Source: CAKVLG01 sp045637805
Lineage (GTDB): Bacteria > Bacillota > Clostridia > Christensenellales > UBA1242
DNA: 11,808 nucleotides
Assembly: GCA_045637805.1 (NCBI GenBank)
Contig: JAZUAE010000022.1
Location: 1-11,808 of the forward strand
Direction of reading: 5' to 3'
Each line of letters opens with the position of its first letter. The stretch's first letter is position 1. Position numbers and translations under genes: made by a program. Shown here piece after piece: positions 1 through 5,731 of the stretch. The notes under the pieces were generated by a model. That model worked only from the letters and a program-made list of their open reading frames with translations, was not told the origin of the DNA and ran no database searches.

Positions 1-58
1 TACAGGTTAAAAACGCTAAATGAAAGTCAGTTTATTTAATTTCATTAAAGGAGCGGCT

Positions 59-145
59 ATGAGATTACTAGTATTGCATACCCTAATGATCACAACGCTT
101 ATAATTTATGGAATTTGTAAGTGGAACAAACAAGGGAAAAAGTAA
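59..145 (+). CDS. Small single-span membrane peptide (28 aa), unknown function
   Basis: This 28-codon reading frame begins with ATG five bases after a good ribosome binding site (AAAGGAG at 47-53) and ends with TAA. The peptide starts MRLLVLHTLMITTLIIYGIC and finishes with the basic tail KWNKQGKK, so it would be one short hydrophobic membrane segment with a positive C-terminus. Small membrane peptides of this shape are common between early phage genes, but I recognise no family. The ribosome binding site and membrane-like composition are the only support. It could be a chance frame. Confidence 0.45.
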   Translation: MRLLVLHTLMITTLIIYGICKWNKQGKK

Positions 146-286
146 GAGAAGCATAAATATAGCTCTATTTTTAATTCTATAGCACCTATTTTAAGTTTTT
201 TATTTAAAGAGATATAAGTTTGTCACCTAACGTAAAAAGTGTCTTAAAACTGAAATTTAAATATATTTTTGAATGAGGTGTTTATT

Positions 287-646
287 TTGGATAACAGAAT
301 TAAAGAAATTGCCCAGGAGAGACTAAATGAGTACGGTTTTAGAGAGGAACTCAATTACTACAGAGATTTTTGTTATGATCTAAGCCAAGCTATTGAAAAT
401 TGTATTATTGCTTTTGAATCAGAAAACAGAGATAAACAACAGTCTACTTGCCAAGCTATCAAAAGTAGATTTACAGAATTGGACACCATGCGCGAAACGT
501 TTAATATCCTTTTAGAAAGTCCAACACAGCGTAAAGATTGTTTTGCTTATAATGGGGGAAAATGCCGCGTTTTAACCGAGTTGATCTGCAAAAATAAAAA
601 ATGTAATTTCTTTAAACCAGCGAAGGCGTGTTCACGTGGTTTATAA
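287..646 (+). CDS. Phage protein with Cys-rich C-terminal motif, unknown function
   Basis: The 119-residue protein begins at a TTG codon six bases after GAGGTG (275-280); an in-frame TTG at 269 would add six residues but has no ribosome binding site. Residues 1-80 look helical and charged. The C-terminus holds five cysteines (C85, C93, C101, C106, C115) in the pattern CFAYNGGKC...CKNKKCNFFK. This resembles the small Cys-rich tails on many Firmicutes phage proteins and probably binds metal or is disulfide-stabilised. The gene overlaps the next one (RusA) by 11 bases, which suggests a shared transcript and translational coupling. No enzymatic motif is visible. The position before RusA points to the replication/recombination end of the phage early region, but the function is unknown. 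Confidence 0.7.
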   Translation: MDNRIKEIAQERLNEYGFREELNYYRDFCYDLSQAIENCIIAFESENRDKQQSTCQAIKSRFTELDTMRETFNILLESPTQRKDCFAYNGGKCRVLTELICKNKKCNFFKPAKACSRGL

Positions 647-1004
647 AGTAGTTATTAAGGGCGAATTCCCGTCTTTAAATGAATTTATTTTTGCCAATAG
701 ATCAAACCCTCACGTCGGAAATAAGATGAAAAAAGAATCTCAGTATCTTATTTCAATGTTCATTAAATTGCAGCTTAAAGGAATTCACATTAAAGAACCT
801 ATTCACATAGAATACAGATTTTATTGTAAAAATAAAAAAAGAGATTTAGATAACATATCTGGTTATTTCCATAAAGTTTTTCAAGACGCACTTGTTAATT
901 GCAACGTTATTGATAATGACGGGTGGAACAACATAACTGGCTTTACAGACCTGTTTTTTATTGATAAATCAAACCCTCGCATTGAAGTCTTTTTATCAAC
1001 TTAG
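636..1004 (+). CDS. rusA: RusA-family Holliday junction resolvase (crossover junction endodeoxyribonuclease)
   Basis: RusA enzymes are Mg2+-dependent dimeric endonucleases that cut Holliday junctions symmetrically; phages use them to remove branches from replicated DNA before packaging. The 122-residue length is normal for the family. The beta-strand start (VVIKGEFPSLNEF) and the signature KKRDLDNI at residues 68-74 are present, with D70 and D72 matching the first catalytic aspartates and D84 in FQDALV the third. The downstream IDNDGW motif (93-98) is also typical. The GTG start lies nine bases after AAGG and overlaps the previous gene. The position just before the late-regulator slot and terminase is a standard place for rusA in Firmicutes prophages. 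The family assignment is firm; activity is inferred. Confidence 0.9.
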   Translation: MVYKVVIKGEFPSLNEFIFANRSNPHVGNKMKKESQYLISMFIKLQLKGIHIKEPIHIEYRFYCKNKKRDLDNISGYFHKVFQDALVNCNVIDNDGWNNITGFTDLFFIDKSNPRIEVFLST

Positions 1005-1020
1005 AATGGGAGCGTGGCGC

Positions 1021-1473
1021 ATGGAAGCACTTGAAAAAGAAGCTATAGTTATTATTAGAAACTGGTCGCATTTTACTGATCGTATTCGCTCAATAGAGTT
1101 AACCTTAAAGGAGCATTATTTCCCGCTCACAAATAAAATTTCTCTAGTCCCTCCTTGCCAAACTAATGTCAAGGTTAGCAAAATCGAAACATTTACTTTG
1201 CAGCATTTAAAATACAAGGAACGATATGAGAATTTAGTTAAAGAAAAAGAACTGTACTTATCTGTCTTTGAAACAACTGACTTATCAGACATAGAGCGGG
1301 AGTTAATCATTTATATGTCAAATGGTATCACGCCTCTTAATTACGCTAGAATGATAGATTTTGAACCAATTTTTAAAATCTATCAAATTCAATATTCAGC
1401 CGTAAAAAAACTCGTAAAAAGATACAATGAGCTTACTGTAAATGATTACGGAGCGGAAAAGATAAAAAATTAA
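1021..1473 (+). CDS. Putative phage transcriptional regulator (ArpU/RinA-like position)
   Basis: The chosen ATG follows GGGAG (1008-1012) by eight bases and gives 150 residues, starting MEALEKEAIVIIRNWSHFTD. In-frame starts further upstream lie inside rusA and lack a ribosome binding site. The protein is mostly helical. A central charged stretch contains YKERYENLVKEKELYL, followed by ETTDLSDIERELIIYMSNG and a C-terminal basic helix with SAVKKLVKRYNEL. The pattern of a helix beginning near an ERELI segment and a later recognition-helix-like part loosely resembles the sigma-70-region-4-like late regulators of Firmicutes phages (ArpU, RinA, DUF1492-type). The main support is position: it is the last gene before a strong promoter and the terminase small subunit. 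Sequence evidence alone is weak, so the role is inferred. Confidence 0.5.
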   Translation: MEALEKEAIVIIRNWSHFTDRIRSIELTLKEHYFPLTNKISLVPPCQTNVKVSKIETFTLQHLKYKERYENLVKEKELYLSVFETTDLSDIERELIIYMSNGITPLNYARMIDFEPIFKIYQIQYSAVKKLVKRYNELTVNDYGAEKIKN

Positions 1474-1513
1474 TTACTAGAACACATTTTGTATTATTTG
1501 GCTTTGAAATAAT

Positions 1514-1542
1514 TTGACAAAGTCCATTTAGTACTGTAAAAT
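1514..1542 (+). promoter_or_regulatory. Strong sigma-A-type promoter before the terminase operon
   Basis: TTGACA at 1514-1519 and TAAAAT at 1537-1542 are separated by 17 bases, a nearly consensus vegetative promoter. Transcription would begin near 1549. It lies 40 bases after the regulator gene and upstream of the late packaging genes, so it is the best candidate for the late promoter. An intrinsic terminator 60-70 bases downstream of the predicted start suggests that read-through is controlled. Confidence 0.75.
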
Positions 1543-1610
1543 AAAGCAGGATAAATATAATTTTTTTACTTTTTTCATAATACCTTTCTCTTTAAATATA
1601 AATACTACGA

Positions 1611-1643
1611 AAAGCAGCTCTATTTTTTAGAGTTGCTTTTTCT
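1611..1643 (+). terminator. Intrinsic terminator in the leader of the terminase operon
   Basis: Twelve-base arms AAAGCAGCTCTA (1611-1622) and TAGAGTTGCTTT (1628-1639) pair with one G-U wobble around a five-T loop, followed by T-rich sequence to 1643. This is a standard rho-independent terminator. It sits between the promoter at 1514-1542 and the ribosome binding site at 1651-1655. It could simply end transcripts from upstream, or it could truncate the late transcript unless antitermination occurs. Confidence 0.8.
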
Positions 1644-1663
1644 GTTTTTAGGAGGTTTGTAAA

Positions 1664-1837
1664 TTGAATACGTTTAATTTACGTTTAAATAACTGTGTAA
1701 AACTTTTATATGATATGACCTTGATCAATATGAAAAAAGCGGATGAGTTAAGAAACCGAATAGCAATTAATGATACAACAGCATATAGAGAAATTTTAGG
1801 ATATCTAGAAAGACTTAAATTTATGCGAGGTGAATAA
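1664..1837 (+). CDS. Small protein (57 aa) upstream of terminase, unknown function
   Basis: A TTG start at 1664 lies eight bases after a perfect GGAGG (1651-1655). The frame runs 57 codons to TAA at 1835-1837. The peptide begins MNTFNLRLNN and contains a helical, charged segment (MKKADELRNRIAINDTTAYREILGYLERLKFMRGE). No motif identifies it. Its last bases contain the GAGGTG that serves as ribosome binding site for the terminase small subunit gene at 1842, so the two are probably translated together. It is the first gene after the late promoter/terminator leader. Support comes from the ribosome binding site, the tight spacing and the plausible amino acid composition. Confidence 0.65.
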   Translation: MNTFNLRLNNCVKLLYDMTLINMKKADELRNRIAINDTTAYREILGYLERLKFMRGE

Positions 1838-1841
1838 TTCT

Positions 1842-2294
1842 ATGCCTAAAAAAGATAGAGTTGAAGAATGGCGTGAACGGGGAGAATTAGATGAAAAATT
1901 AGCTTTGATACGCTCTTTATCTATGCAAGGGCTCAATAAAACAGAGATAGGAAGTCATGATGAAATAAGGCTGTCAGATCGTCAAATAACCAGATTAGCC
2001 AAAAAACATAATGACTTTAAGTCTGCTATCAAAAAAGGACGTGAGTATGTTGTGAGTTTTGCACAAAATGCACTAATGAAACAGGTGCAAGACGGAAACA
2101 TCACAGCTATTATTTACGCTCTAAAAGTATATGGTGGCGAATTCTTTAAAGAAAATAAAATTGAGCTTGATTTACAAAAAGCAGAATTTGAATTTAGAAA
2201 AGAACAGGCCGCAGCCGGTAAAGATGAACAGGATAAAACTATTGTATTTAATATAAAACCGGCAAGCGGTGTAGAAATTGAACAGGAACAATGA
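1842..2294 (+). CDS. terS: Terminase small subunit (candidate)
   Basis: Terminase small subunits bind the packaging site on phage DNA and stimulate the large subunit. This 150-residue protein has a helix-turn-helix-like N-terminal half (about residues 17-60: LALIRSLSMQGLNKTEIG...LSDRQITRLAKKH). It continues with an oligomerisation-type segment, FAQNALMKQVQDGNITAIIYALKVYGG (73-99), which matches the 'GN..A..F.LK' pattern seen after the DNA-binding part in many small subunits. An acidic/basic helical tail follows. ATG at 1842 is chosen because GAGGTG (1827-1832) lies nine bases upstream; an in-frame GTG at 1830 would overlap that site. The large subunit is unusually far away, 2 kb downstream, with five genes between. 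The assignment rests on motif shape and position and is fairly likely. Confidence 0.7.
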   Translation: MPKKDRVEEWRERGELDEKLALIRSLSMQGLNKTEIGSHDEIRLSDRQITRLAKKHNDFKSAIKKGREYVVSFAQNALMKQVQDGNITAIIYALKVYGGEFFKENKIELDLQKAEFEFRKEQAAAGKDEQDKTIVFNIKPASGVEIEQEQ

Positions 2295-2310
2295 AAGGAG
2301 GTGAGAGAGT

Positions 2311-2472
2311 ATGGCGACACTTAAACAAGCTATAGCTAGAGTATCTGGTGGAGGTAGCGCAGCGTCTCGGTTTAGAAAATCAGCTCGAACATCAGCAAGA
2401 GCTTTTGCACAGTCTGGAGCTCTTGGCGCTGCTGCAAGAAGAAGAAAGTCCCTCGGCGGAAAAGGGGGTTAA
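2311..2472 (+). CDS. Very basic Ala/Gly/Ser/Arg-rich peptide (53 aa), unknown function
   Basis: The start ATG lies seven bases after an ideal ribosome binding site (AAAGGAGGTG, 2294-2303), so strong translation is expected. The 53-residue peptide (MATLKQAIARVSGGGSAASR at its start) contains eleven Arg and five Lys, no acidic residues, and many Ala, Gly and Ser; it includes an RRRKS cluster near the C-terminus. Such composition suggests a nucleic-acid-binding or highly disordered peptide. It sits between the terminase small subunit and the ATP-pyrophosphatase gene, with four bases to the latter. I do not recognise a family. Its excellent ribosome binding site, tight operon spacing and strong composition bias make it very likely a real gene. 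Confidence 0.75.
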   Translation: MATLKQAIARVSGGGSAASRFRKSARTSARAFAQSGALGAAARRRKSLGGKGG

Positions 2473-2476
2473 TTAA

Positions 2477-3139
2477 GTGAGTAATCTCTTATTTGACCCT
2501 ATTAAAACACAGTCTAAGGTAACTGATAGCGTTATTGTCGGTTTTAGTGGCGGTAAGGATAGCATAGTTACTTTAGATTTGTGTTTTAAGTATTTTAAGA
2601 ACGTACAACCATTTTTTATGTACCTTGTACCCGGTCTTGAATTCCAGGAAAAAATGTTGAGATGGTATGAGAACAAATATAATACTGAAATCATTCGGTT
2701 GCCTCATTTCGAGGTATCAGAGTTTCTGAAATACGGAAGTTTTACAATGTTTGACGACAATGTAGAAGTAGTTACAATCAATGATACATACGAATATTTA
2801 AGGCAGCATACAGGCTTTCGCTGGATAGCAGCAGGTGAACGGTGCGCTGATAGTATTGTACGTAATGCAATGATCAAAAATAGCGGGAGTATCGACTACA
2901 AAAGAGGGCGATTCTACCCGCTCGCTTATTGGAAAAAGAATGATGTATTGCAGTATTTAAAATATAAGAAATTATATCTAAGTCCAGAGCAAAAAAAGCT
3001 GGGCTTTTCTTTTCGTAGTTTAGCAGGCTGTGAAGTAGCTGTAATTAAGGAACATTACCCAAAAGACTATGAAAAAATCTTAAAAGTATACCCTTTTATT
3101 GGAGCGGGGGTAGAAAGGTTTGAAAAGTATGGCAAATAG
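2477..3139 (+). CDS. PAPS-reductase-like N-type ATP pyrophosphatase (IbrA-like)
   Basis: The 220-residue protein has the PP-loop SGGKDS at residues 24-29, the ATP-pyrophosphate binding motif of the PAPS reductase/tRNA-thiolase/DndC superfamily. These enzymes adenylate a substrate or move sulfur. Further family features are IAAGERCADS (118-125), YPLAYWKKNDVLQYL (147-161) and a C-terminal LSPEQKKLGFSFRSLAGC. C36, C123 and C185 are candidate catalytic or metal ligands, but there is no CCxxRK-type reductase signature. The GTG start follows GGGGG by eight bases. The gene overlaps the ParB-like gene by 11 bases. This pairing of a PAPS-reductase-like protein with a ParB-domain protein is known from IbrA/IbrB of E. 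coli and from phages. The true substrate is unknown, and sulfate assimilation is very unlikely here. Confidence 0.85.
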   Translation: MSNLLFDPIKTQSKVTDSVIVGFSGGKDSIVTLDLCFKYFKNVQPFFMYLVPGLEFQEKMLRWYENKYNTEIIRLPHFEVSEFLKYGSFTMFDDNVEVVTINDTYEYLRQHTGFRWIAAGERCADSIVRNAMIKNSGSIDYKRGRFYPLAYWKKNDVLQYLKYKKLYLSPEQKKLGFSFRSLAGCEVAVIKEHYPKDYEKILKVYPFIGAGVERFEKYGK

Positions 3140-3791
3140 TAAGTATCAAAAATTCACGATAGAAACGATAAAAAGGGAAGATATAAAAAATGCTGAATAT
3201 AACCCTCGCATAATGAGTAAAGAGGCAAAAAAGAGATTAAAAGATGGCTTACAAAAGCATGGCCTTGTATCTACTCTTACATGGAATAAACGAACAGGTA
3301 ACCTTGTAGGTGGACATCAACGTTTAGAGCAGCTTGATAGCTTAGAACGCAGCAAAAACTATTCTCTTGATGTATGTGTCATTGATGTAGACGAAAAAGA
3401 GGAAGCTATCCTAAATGTGCATTTAAATAACCCCTCTATGCAGGGTGATTGGGATTTAGAGAAATTAGCAGAAATGAATCTCGATATGAATATTAACTTT
3501 GATGAAATGGGATTTTCAAAGTTAGATGTTGATTTCATGTTTGACGGTGATGATCGGTTCACTGATTTATTTGAAACGCCAGAAACTGATGAAATAAAAA
3601 CAGGTCTTGCAGAGGTTAAAGCAGCCAGAGCCGCCAGCAAAGAAAGAATGGAAGAAAAAAATAATATAAATTGGTATTCAATAATTGTATTTGAAGATGA
3701 ACAACAAAAAGCAGCGTTTTATCAAATGATAAATACGCCGCTCAGTGAGGAATACTTAACCGTCGATAAACTTATGCGATTAAGTGAGTAA
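3129..3791 (+). CDS. ParB/sulfiredoxin-fold N-terminal domain protein (IbrB-like)
   Basis: The N-terminal part (residues 11-100) is a ParB nuclease/CTPase-type domain: IKREDIKNAEYNPRIMSKEAKKRLKDGLQKHG, then GGHQRLEQL (61-69) at the position of the conserved GERR/GHRR box. LNNPSMQGDWDLEKLAEM follows, as is usual in phage versions. The C-terminal part is acidic and then has NWYSIIVFEDEQQKAAFYQMI (181-201), probably a second small fold. At 220 residues it lacks the central helix-turn-helix of chromosome-partition ParB, so a partition role is unlikely. ATG at 3129 is preferred because AAAGG (3114-3118) lies ten bases upstream. It overlaps the ATP-pyrophosphatase gene, so both are probably co-translated and act together. 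Such phage proteins are often linked to DNA modification genes, but no methylase is present here. Confidence 0.85.
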   Translation: MANSKYQKFTIETIKREDIKNAEYNPRIMSKEAKKRLKDGLQKHGLVSTLTWNKRTGNLVGGHQRLEQLDSLERSKNYSLDVCVIDVDEKEEAILNVHLNNPSMQGDWDLEKLAEMNLDMNINFDEMGFSKLDVDFMFDGDDRFTDLFETPETDEIKTGLAEVKAARAASKERMEEKNNINWYSIIVFEDEQQKAAFYQMINTPLSEEYLTVDKLMRLSE

Positions 3792-4157
3792 TGGTTGAAA
3801 ATATTTTTCATATAGTTCTTGCGCTTCTTCGTCGGGTAAATCTTCGGTTGGTAGATATTCAATCAATGAATCATCAACTTCATAAATATTAAGTTTACCT
3901 TTTACGTGAAATGGTTTGATAGGTCGTACATCTTTTATATGCCATTCGTAGATATCTTCTATTTCATCGTAGGTTATATCATATAAATTGACAACGCATA
4001 GAGCGTGACCAGCTATAGTACCTTTCTTTTTTGGTGCCTGGCTACTACAAATTAGTAGATCACCTCTATATTTTGTTTGCCATGTTCGATATTCAATATC
4101 TTTTTCATCAATCAAAACTAGGTGTGCCCACTCAGGTTTTAGAGATAGTGCCTTCAT
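3780..4157 (-). CDS. ASCH-domain protein
   Basis: The 125-residue protein opens MKALSLKPEWAHLVLIDEKDIEYRTWQTKYRGDLLICSSQ, the classic ASCH pattern: an N-terminal strand with a conserved Lys/Pro, then E-x-R-T-W, then YRGDLLI and a Ser. The ASCH fold is related to the PUA domain and binds RNA or modified nucleotides; some members are cytidine-derivative amidohydrolases. The ATG is preceded by AGGTG (reverse complement of 4165-4169). This is the only - strand gene in the phage block. Its 3' end overlaps the ParB-like gene end-to-end by 12 bases, and it is transcribed divergently from the terminase large subunit gene. It therefore needs its own promoter, for which tandem TATAAT elements are visible at 4190-4258. 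The domain call is secure; the function is unknown. Confidence 0.85.
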   Translation of the reverse strand: MKALSLKPEWAHLVLIDEKDIEYRTWQTKYRGDLLICSSQAPKKKGTIAGHALCVVNLYDITYDEIEDIYEWHIKDVRPIKPFHVKGKLNIYEVDDSLIEYLPTEDLPDEEAQELYEKYFQPLLT

Positions 4158-4189
4158 AATAATTCACCTCTTTTCTTAACTGCATACAT

Positions 4190-4258
4190 ATTATAACACA
4201 TTTTGAATGATTGTAATTTCTGTTTTAGAATTATAGCAAATTTTGTATGATTAAACAA
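4190..4258 (-). promoter_or_regulatory. Tandem promoters for the ASCH gene
   Basis: On the - strand, TTGTTT (4253-4258) and TATAAT (4230-4235) are separated by 17 bases. A second TATAAT lies at 4190-4195, 40 bases closer to the gene, with a poor -35 (TTACAA at 15-base spacing). Both -10 elements are embedded in the same 22-base direct repeat. One or both probably drive the ASCH gene. The region also contains the upstream sequence of the divergently oriented terminase large subunit gene. Confidence 0.55.
4191..4252. repeat. Two 22-bp direct repeats 40 bp apart in the ASCH/terL divergent region
   Basis: Copy 1 (4191-4212, TTATAACACATTTTGAATGA followed by TT) and copy 2 (4231-4252, TTATAGCAAATTTTGTATGA followed by TT) agree at 19 of 22 positions. 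Start-to-start spacing is 40 bases, close to four helical turns. Each copy carries, on the - strand, the -10 of a possible ASCH promoter. They may be operators for a regulator or the trace of a small duplication. Confidence 0.65.
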
Positions 4259-4304
4259 AAAGTTCTAAAAATTATAATTATTTTGATACTAGTTTGGCAA
4301 GGGT

Positions 4305-5546
4305 GTGAGTGATATTAACGTAGACATTAACATAAACCCAGTTTATTTCGATTATATAAATGCAACGCAGCGTCTACAGGTATACTTTGGTGGAAGTTCA
4401 AGCGGTAAAAGTTATTTTTTAAGTCAGCGGTGTGTAATTAATAATTTAAGGGGAGCGAATTATTTAATTTGTAGGCAATCGGCAACGTCAATTAGAAAGT
4501 CTTGCTTCAATGAAATATTAAAAGCGATAAACAACATGGGCGTAATGGATATGTACCATATTAATAACCAAGAAATGATTATTACTAACTTACATAATGG
4601 TAAGCAGATCATGTTTACTGGATTATTTGATACAGAGCGTTTAAAGTCGATATCACCGAGAAATGGTATATTAGAGCACGTTTGGATAGAAGAAGCGACT
4701 GAAACCTCTTATCATGGTTTTAAGCAGCTTCAAAAGCGTTTACGTGGTATATCCGAAACCGCAAAAATTATTACTCTATCATTCAACCCCGTTTTAAAAA
4801 CCTCATGGATTTATAAAGAATTTTTTCAAGATTGTTGGGACGAAACCAAGAATCTCTACAAAGATAAAAATAAGCTGATTTTAAAGACTACATACAGGGA
4901 TAATAAGTATCTAACTAAAGATGATGTAGACTTATTAGAAAGCGAAACAGACCCATATTATATTGACGTTTATTTAAATGGCAATTGGGGAGTATTAGGT
5001 AAGATTATTTATAAGAAGTGGAAAACAGCTGATTTAAGCAATCAAATGCATATGTTTGATAATATCCTTTGTGGCGTGGACTTTGGCTGGAATGATCCAA
5101 ATGCCTTTTTAAAAATTCACGTAGACAACGATAAAAAGATTATTTACGTACTTGATGAAATATACCGACGTGGTATAACGATACCTGAATTTACAGCGGA
5201 TATAAAAAATAGAATATCGAATTCTCAATACATATTTGCAGACTGTGCAGAGCCCCGCTCTATTCATGAAATGAATCAGTTAGGATTAAGAGTCGTACCC
5301 GTAAAGAAGGGTGCTGACTCTATTTTGCATGGAATCAAGTTTTTACAAAGGTATGAAATAATCATTGATTTAAGATGTCAAAATTTCATTAATGAGATAT
5401 CTCAGTATCATTGGCAAGAGGATAAAGACGGAAATGCTTTAGAAGTTCCTGCTGATATAAATAACCATTTACTAGACTGTTTACGTTATGCTTGCTCTAA
5501 TCTTATTGAAAATACAGCAGCAACAGCTGGCAAAAGATTTTATTAG
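4305..5546 (+). CDS. terL: Terminase large subunit (PBSX/Terminase_3 type)
   Basis: This is the ATP-driven DNA packaging motor and headful nuclease. The 413-residue length fits the family. The ATPase domain shows Walker A GGSSSGKS (29-36), Walker B HVWIEEA (125-131) with the catalytic glutamate, and the coupling motif TLSFNPV (157-163). The RNase-H-like nuclease has its metal-binding aspartates in CGVDFGW (D259), IFADCAEP (D313) and HLLDCLRY (D391). The protein appears complete. The start is awkward: GTG 4305 lies only one or two bases after AAGGG (4299-4303), and the next plausible codon with good spacing would be an ATT at 4314. It is separated from the terminase small subunit by the ATP-pyrophosphatase/ParB/ASCH insertion. 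Identification is certain; the exact start is not. Confidence 0.95.
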   Translation: MSDINVDININPVYFDYINATQRLQVYFGGSSSGKSYFLSQRCVINNLRGANYLICRQSATSIRKSCFNEILKAINNMGVMDMYHINNQEMIITNLHNGKQIMFTGLFDTERLKSISPRNGILEHVWIEEATETSYHGFKQLQKRLRGISETAKIITLSFNPVLKTSWIYKEFFQDCWDETKNLYKDKNKLILKTTYRDNKYLTKDDVDLLESETDPYYIDVYLNGNWGVLGKIIYKKWKTADLSNQMHMFDNILCGVDFGWNDPNAFLKIHVDNDKKIIYVLDEIYRRGITIPEFTADIKNRISNSQYIFADCAEPRSIHEMNQLGLRVVPVKKGADSILHGIKFLQRYEIIIDLRCQNFINEISQYHWQEDKDGNALEVPADINNHLLDCLRYACSNLIENTAATAGKRFY

Positions 5547-5566
5547 TAGAATGTGAGGAAACTGAA

Positions 5567-5731
5567 ATGGCCTGTAAACACCTATTTGAGAAGTGGAATG
5601 ACGTAACATTTTGCTATAAATGCGGGCTTACTATTTCAGATGGTAAGCCTATTTTTGATCGAAAAATACATAATTACTTAGAAAGAAAGCAAAAGAGGTG
5701 TAGAAAAAATGCCAATAACAAAACTAAATAG
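5567..5731 (+). CDS. Small zinc-finger-like phage protein (54 aa)
   Basis: The ATG lies six bases after GAGGAA (5555-5560). The 54-residue product, MACKHLFEKWNDVTFCYKCG at its start, places C3, H5, C16 and C19 as likely zinc ligands; the rest is a basic tail (LERKQKRCRKNANNKTK). Small proteins with this C-x-H...C-x-x-C arrangement are common next to terminase and portal genes in Firmicutes phages, with no established role. The reading frame overlaps the portal start by 23 bases, and the portal ribosome binding site lies inside it, which supports translational coupling. Confidence 0.75.
   Translation: MACKHLFEKWNDVTFCYKCGLTISDGKPIFDRKIHNYLERKQKRCRKNANNKTK

Noticed and set aside
220..249. Possible promoter TTGTCA-18-TTAAAA before the gene at 287
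   Set aside because: The -10 matches the consensus at only three of six positions; AT-rich sequence makes such matches common.
2477..3139. Sulfate-assimilation PAPS reductase
   Set aside because: The protein has the PP-loop but no sulfate-pathway neighbours and lies in a phage operon overlapping a ParB-domain gene; a dedicated accessory role is more likely.
3129..3791. Plasmid/chromosome partition ParB
   Set aside because: No ParA neighbour, no central helix-turn-helix and no parS-like repeats were seen; only the N-terminal ParB fold is present.
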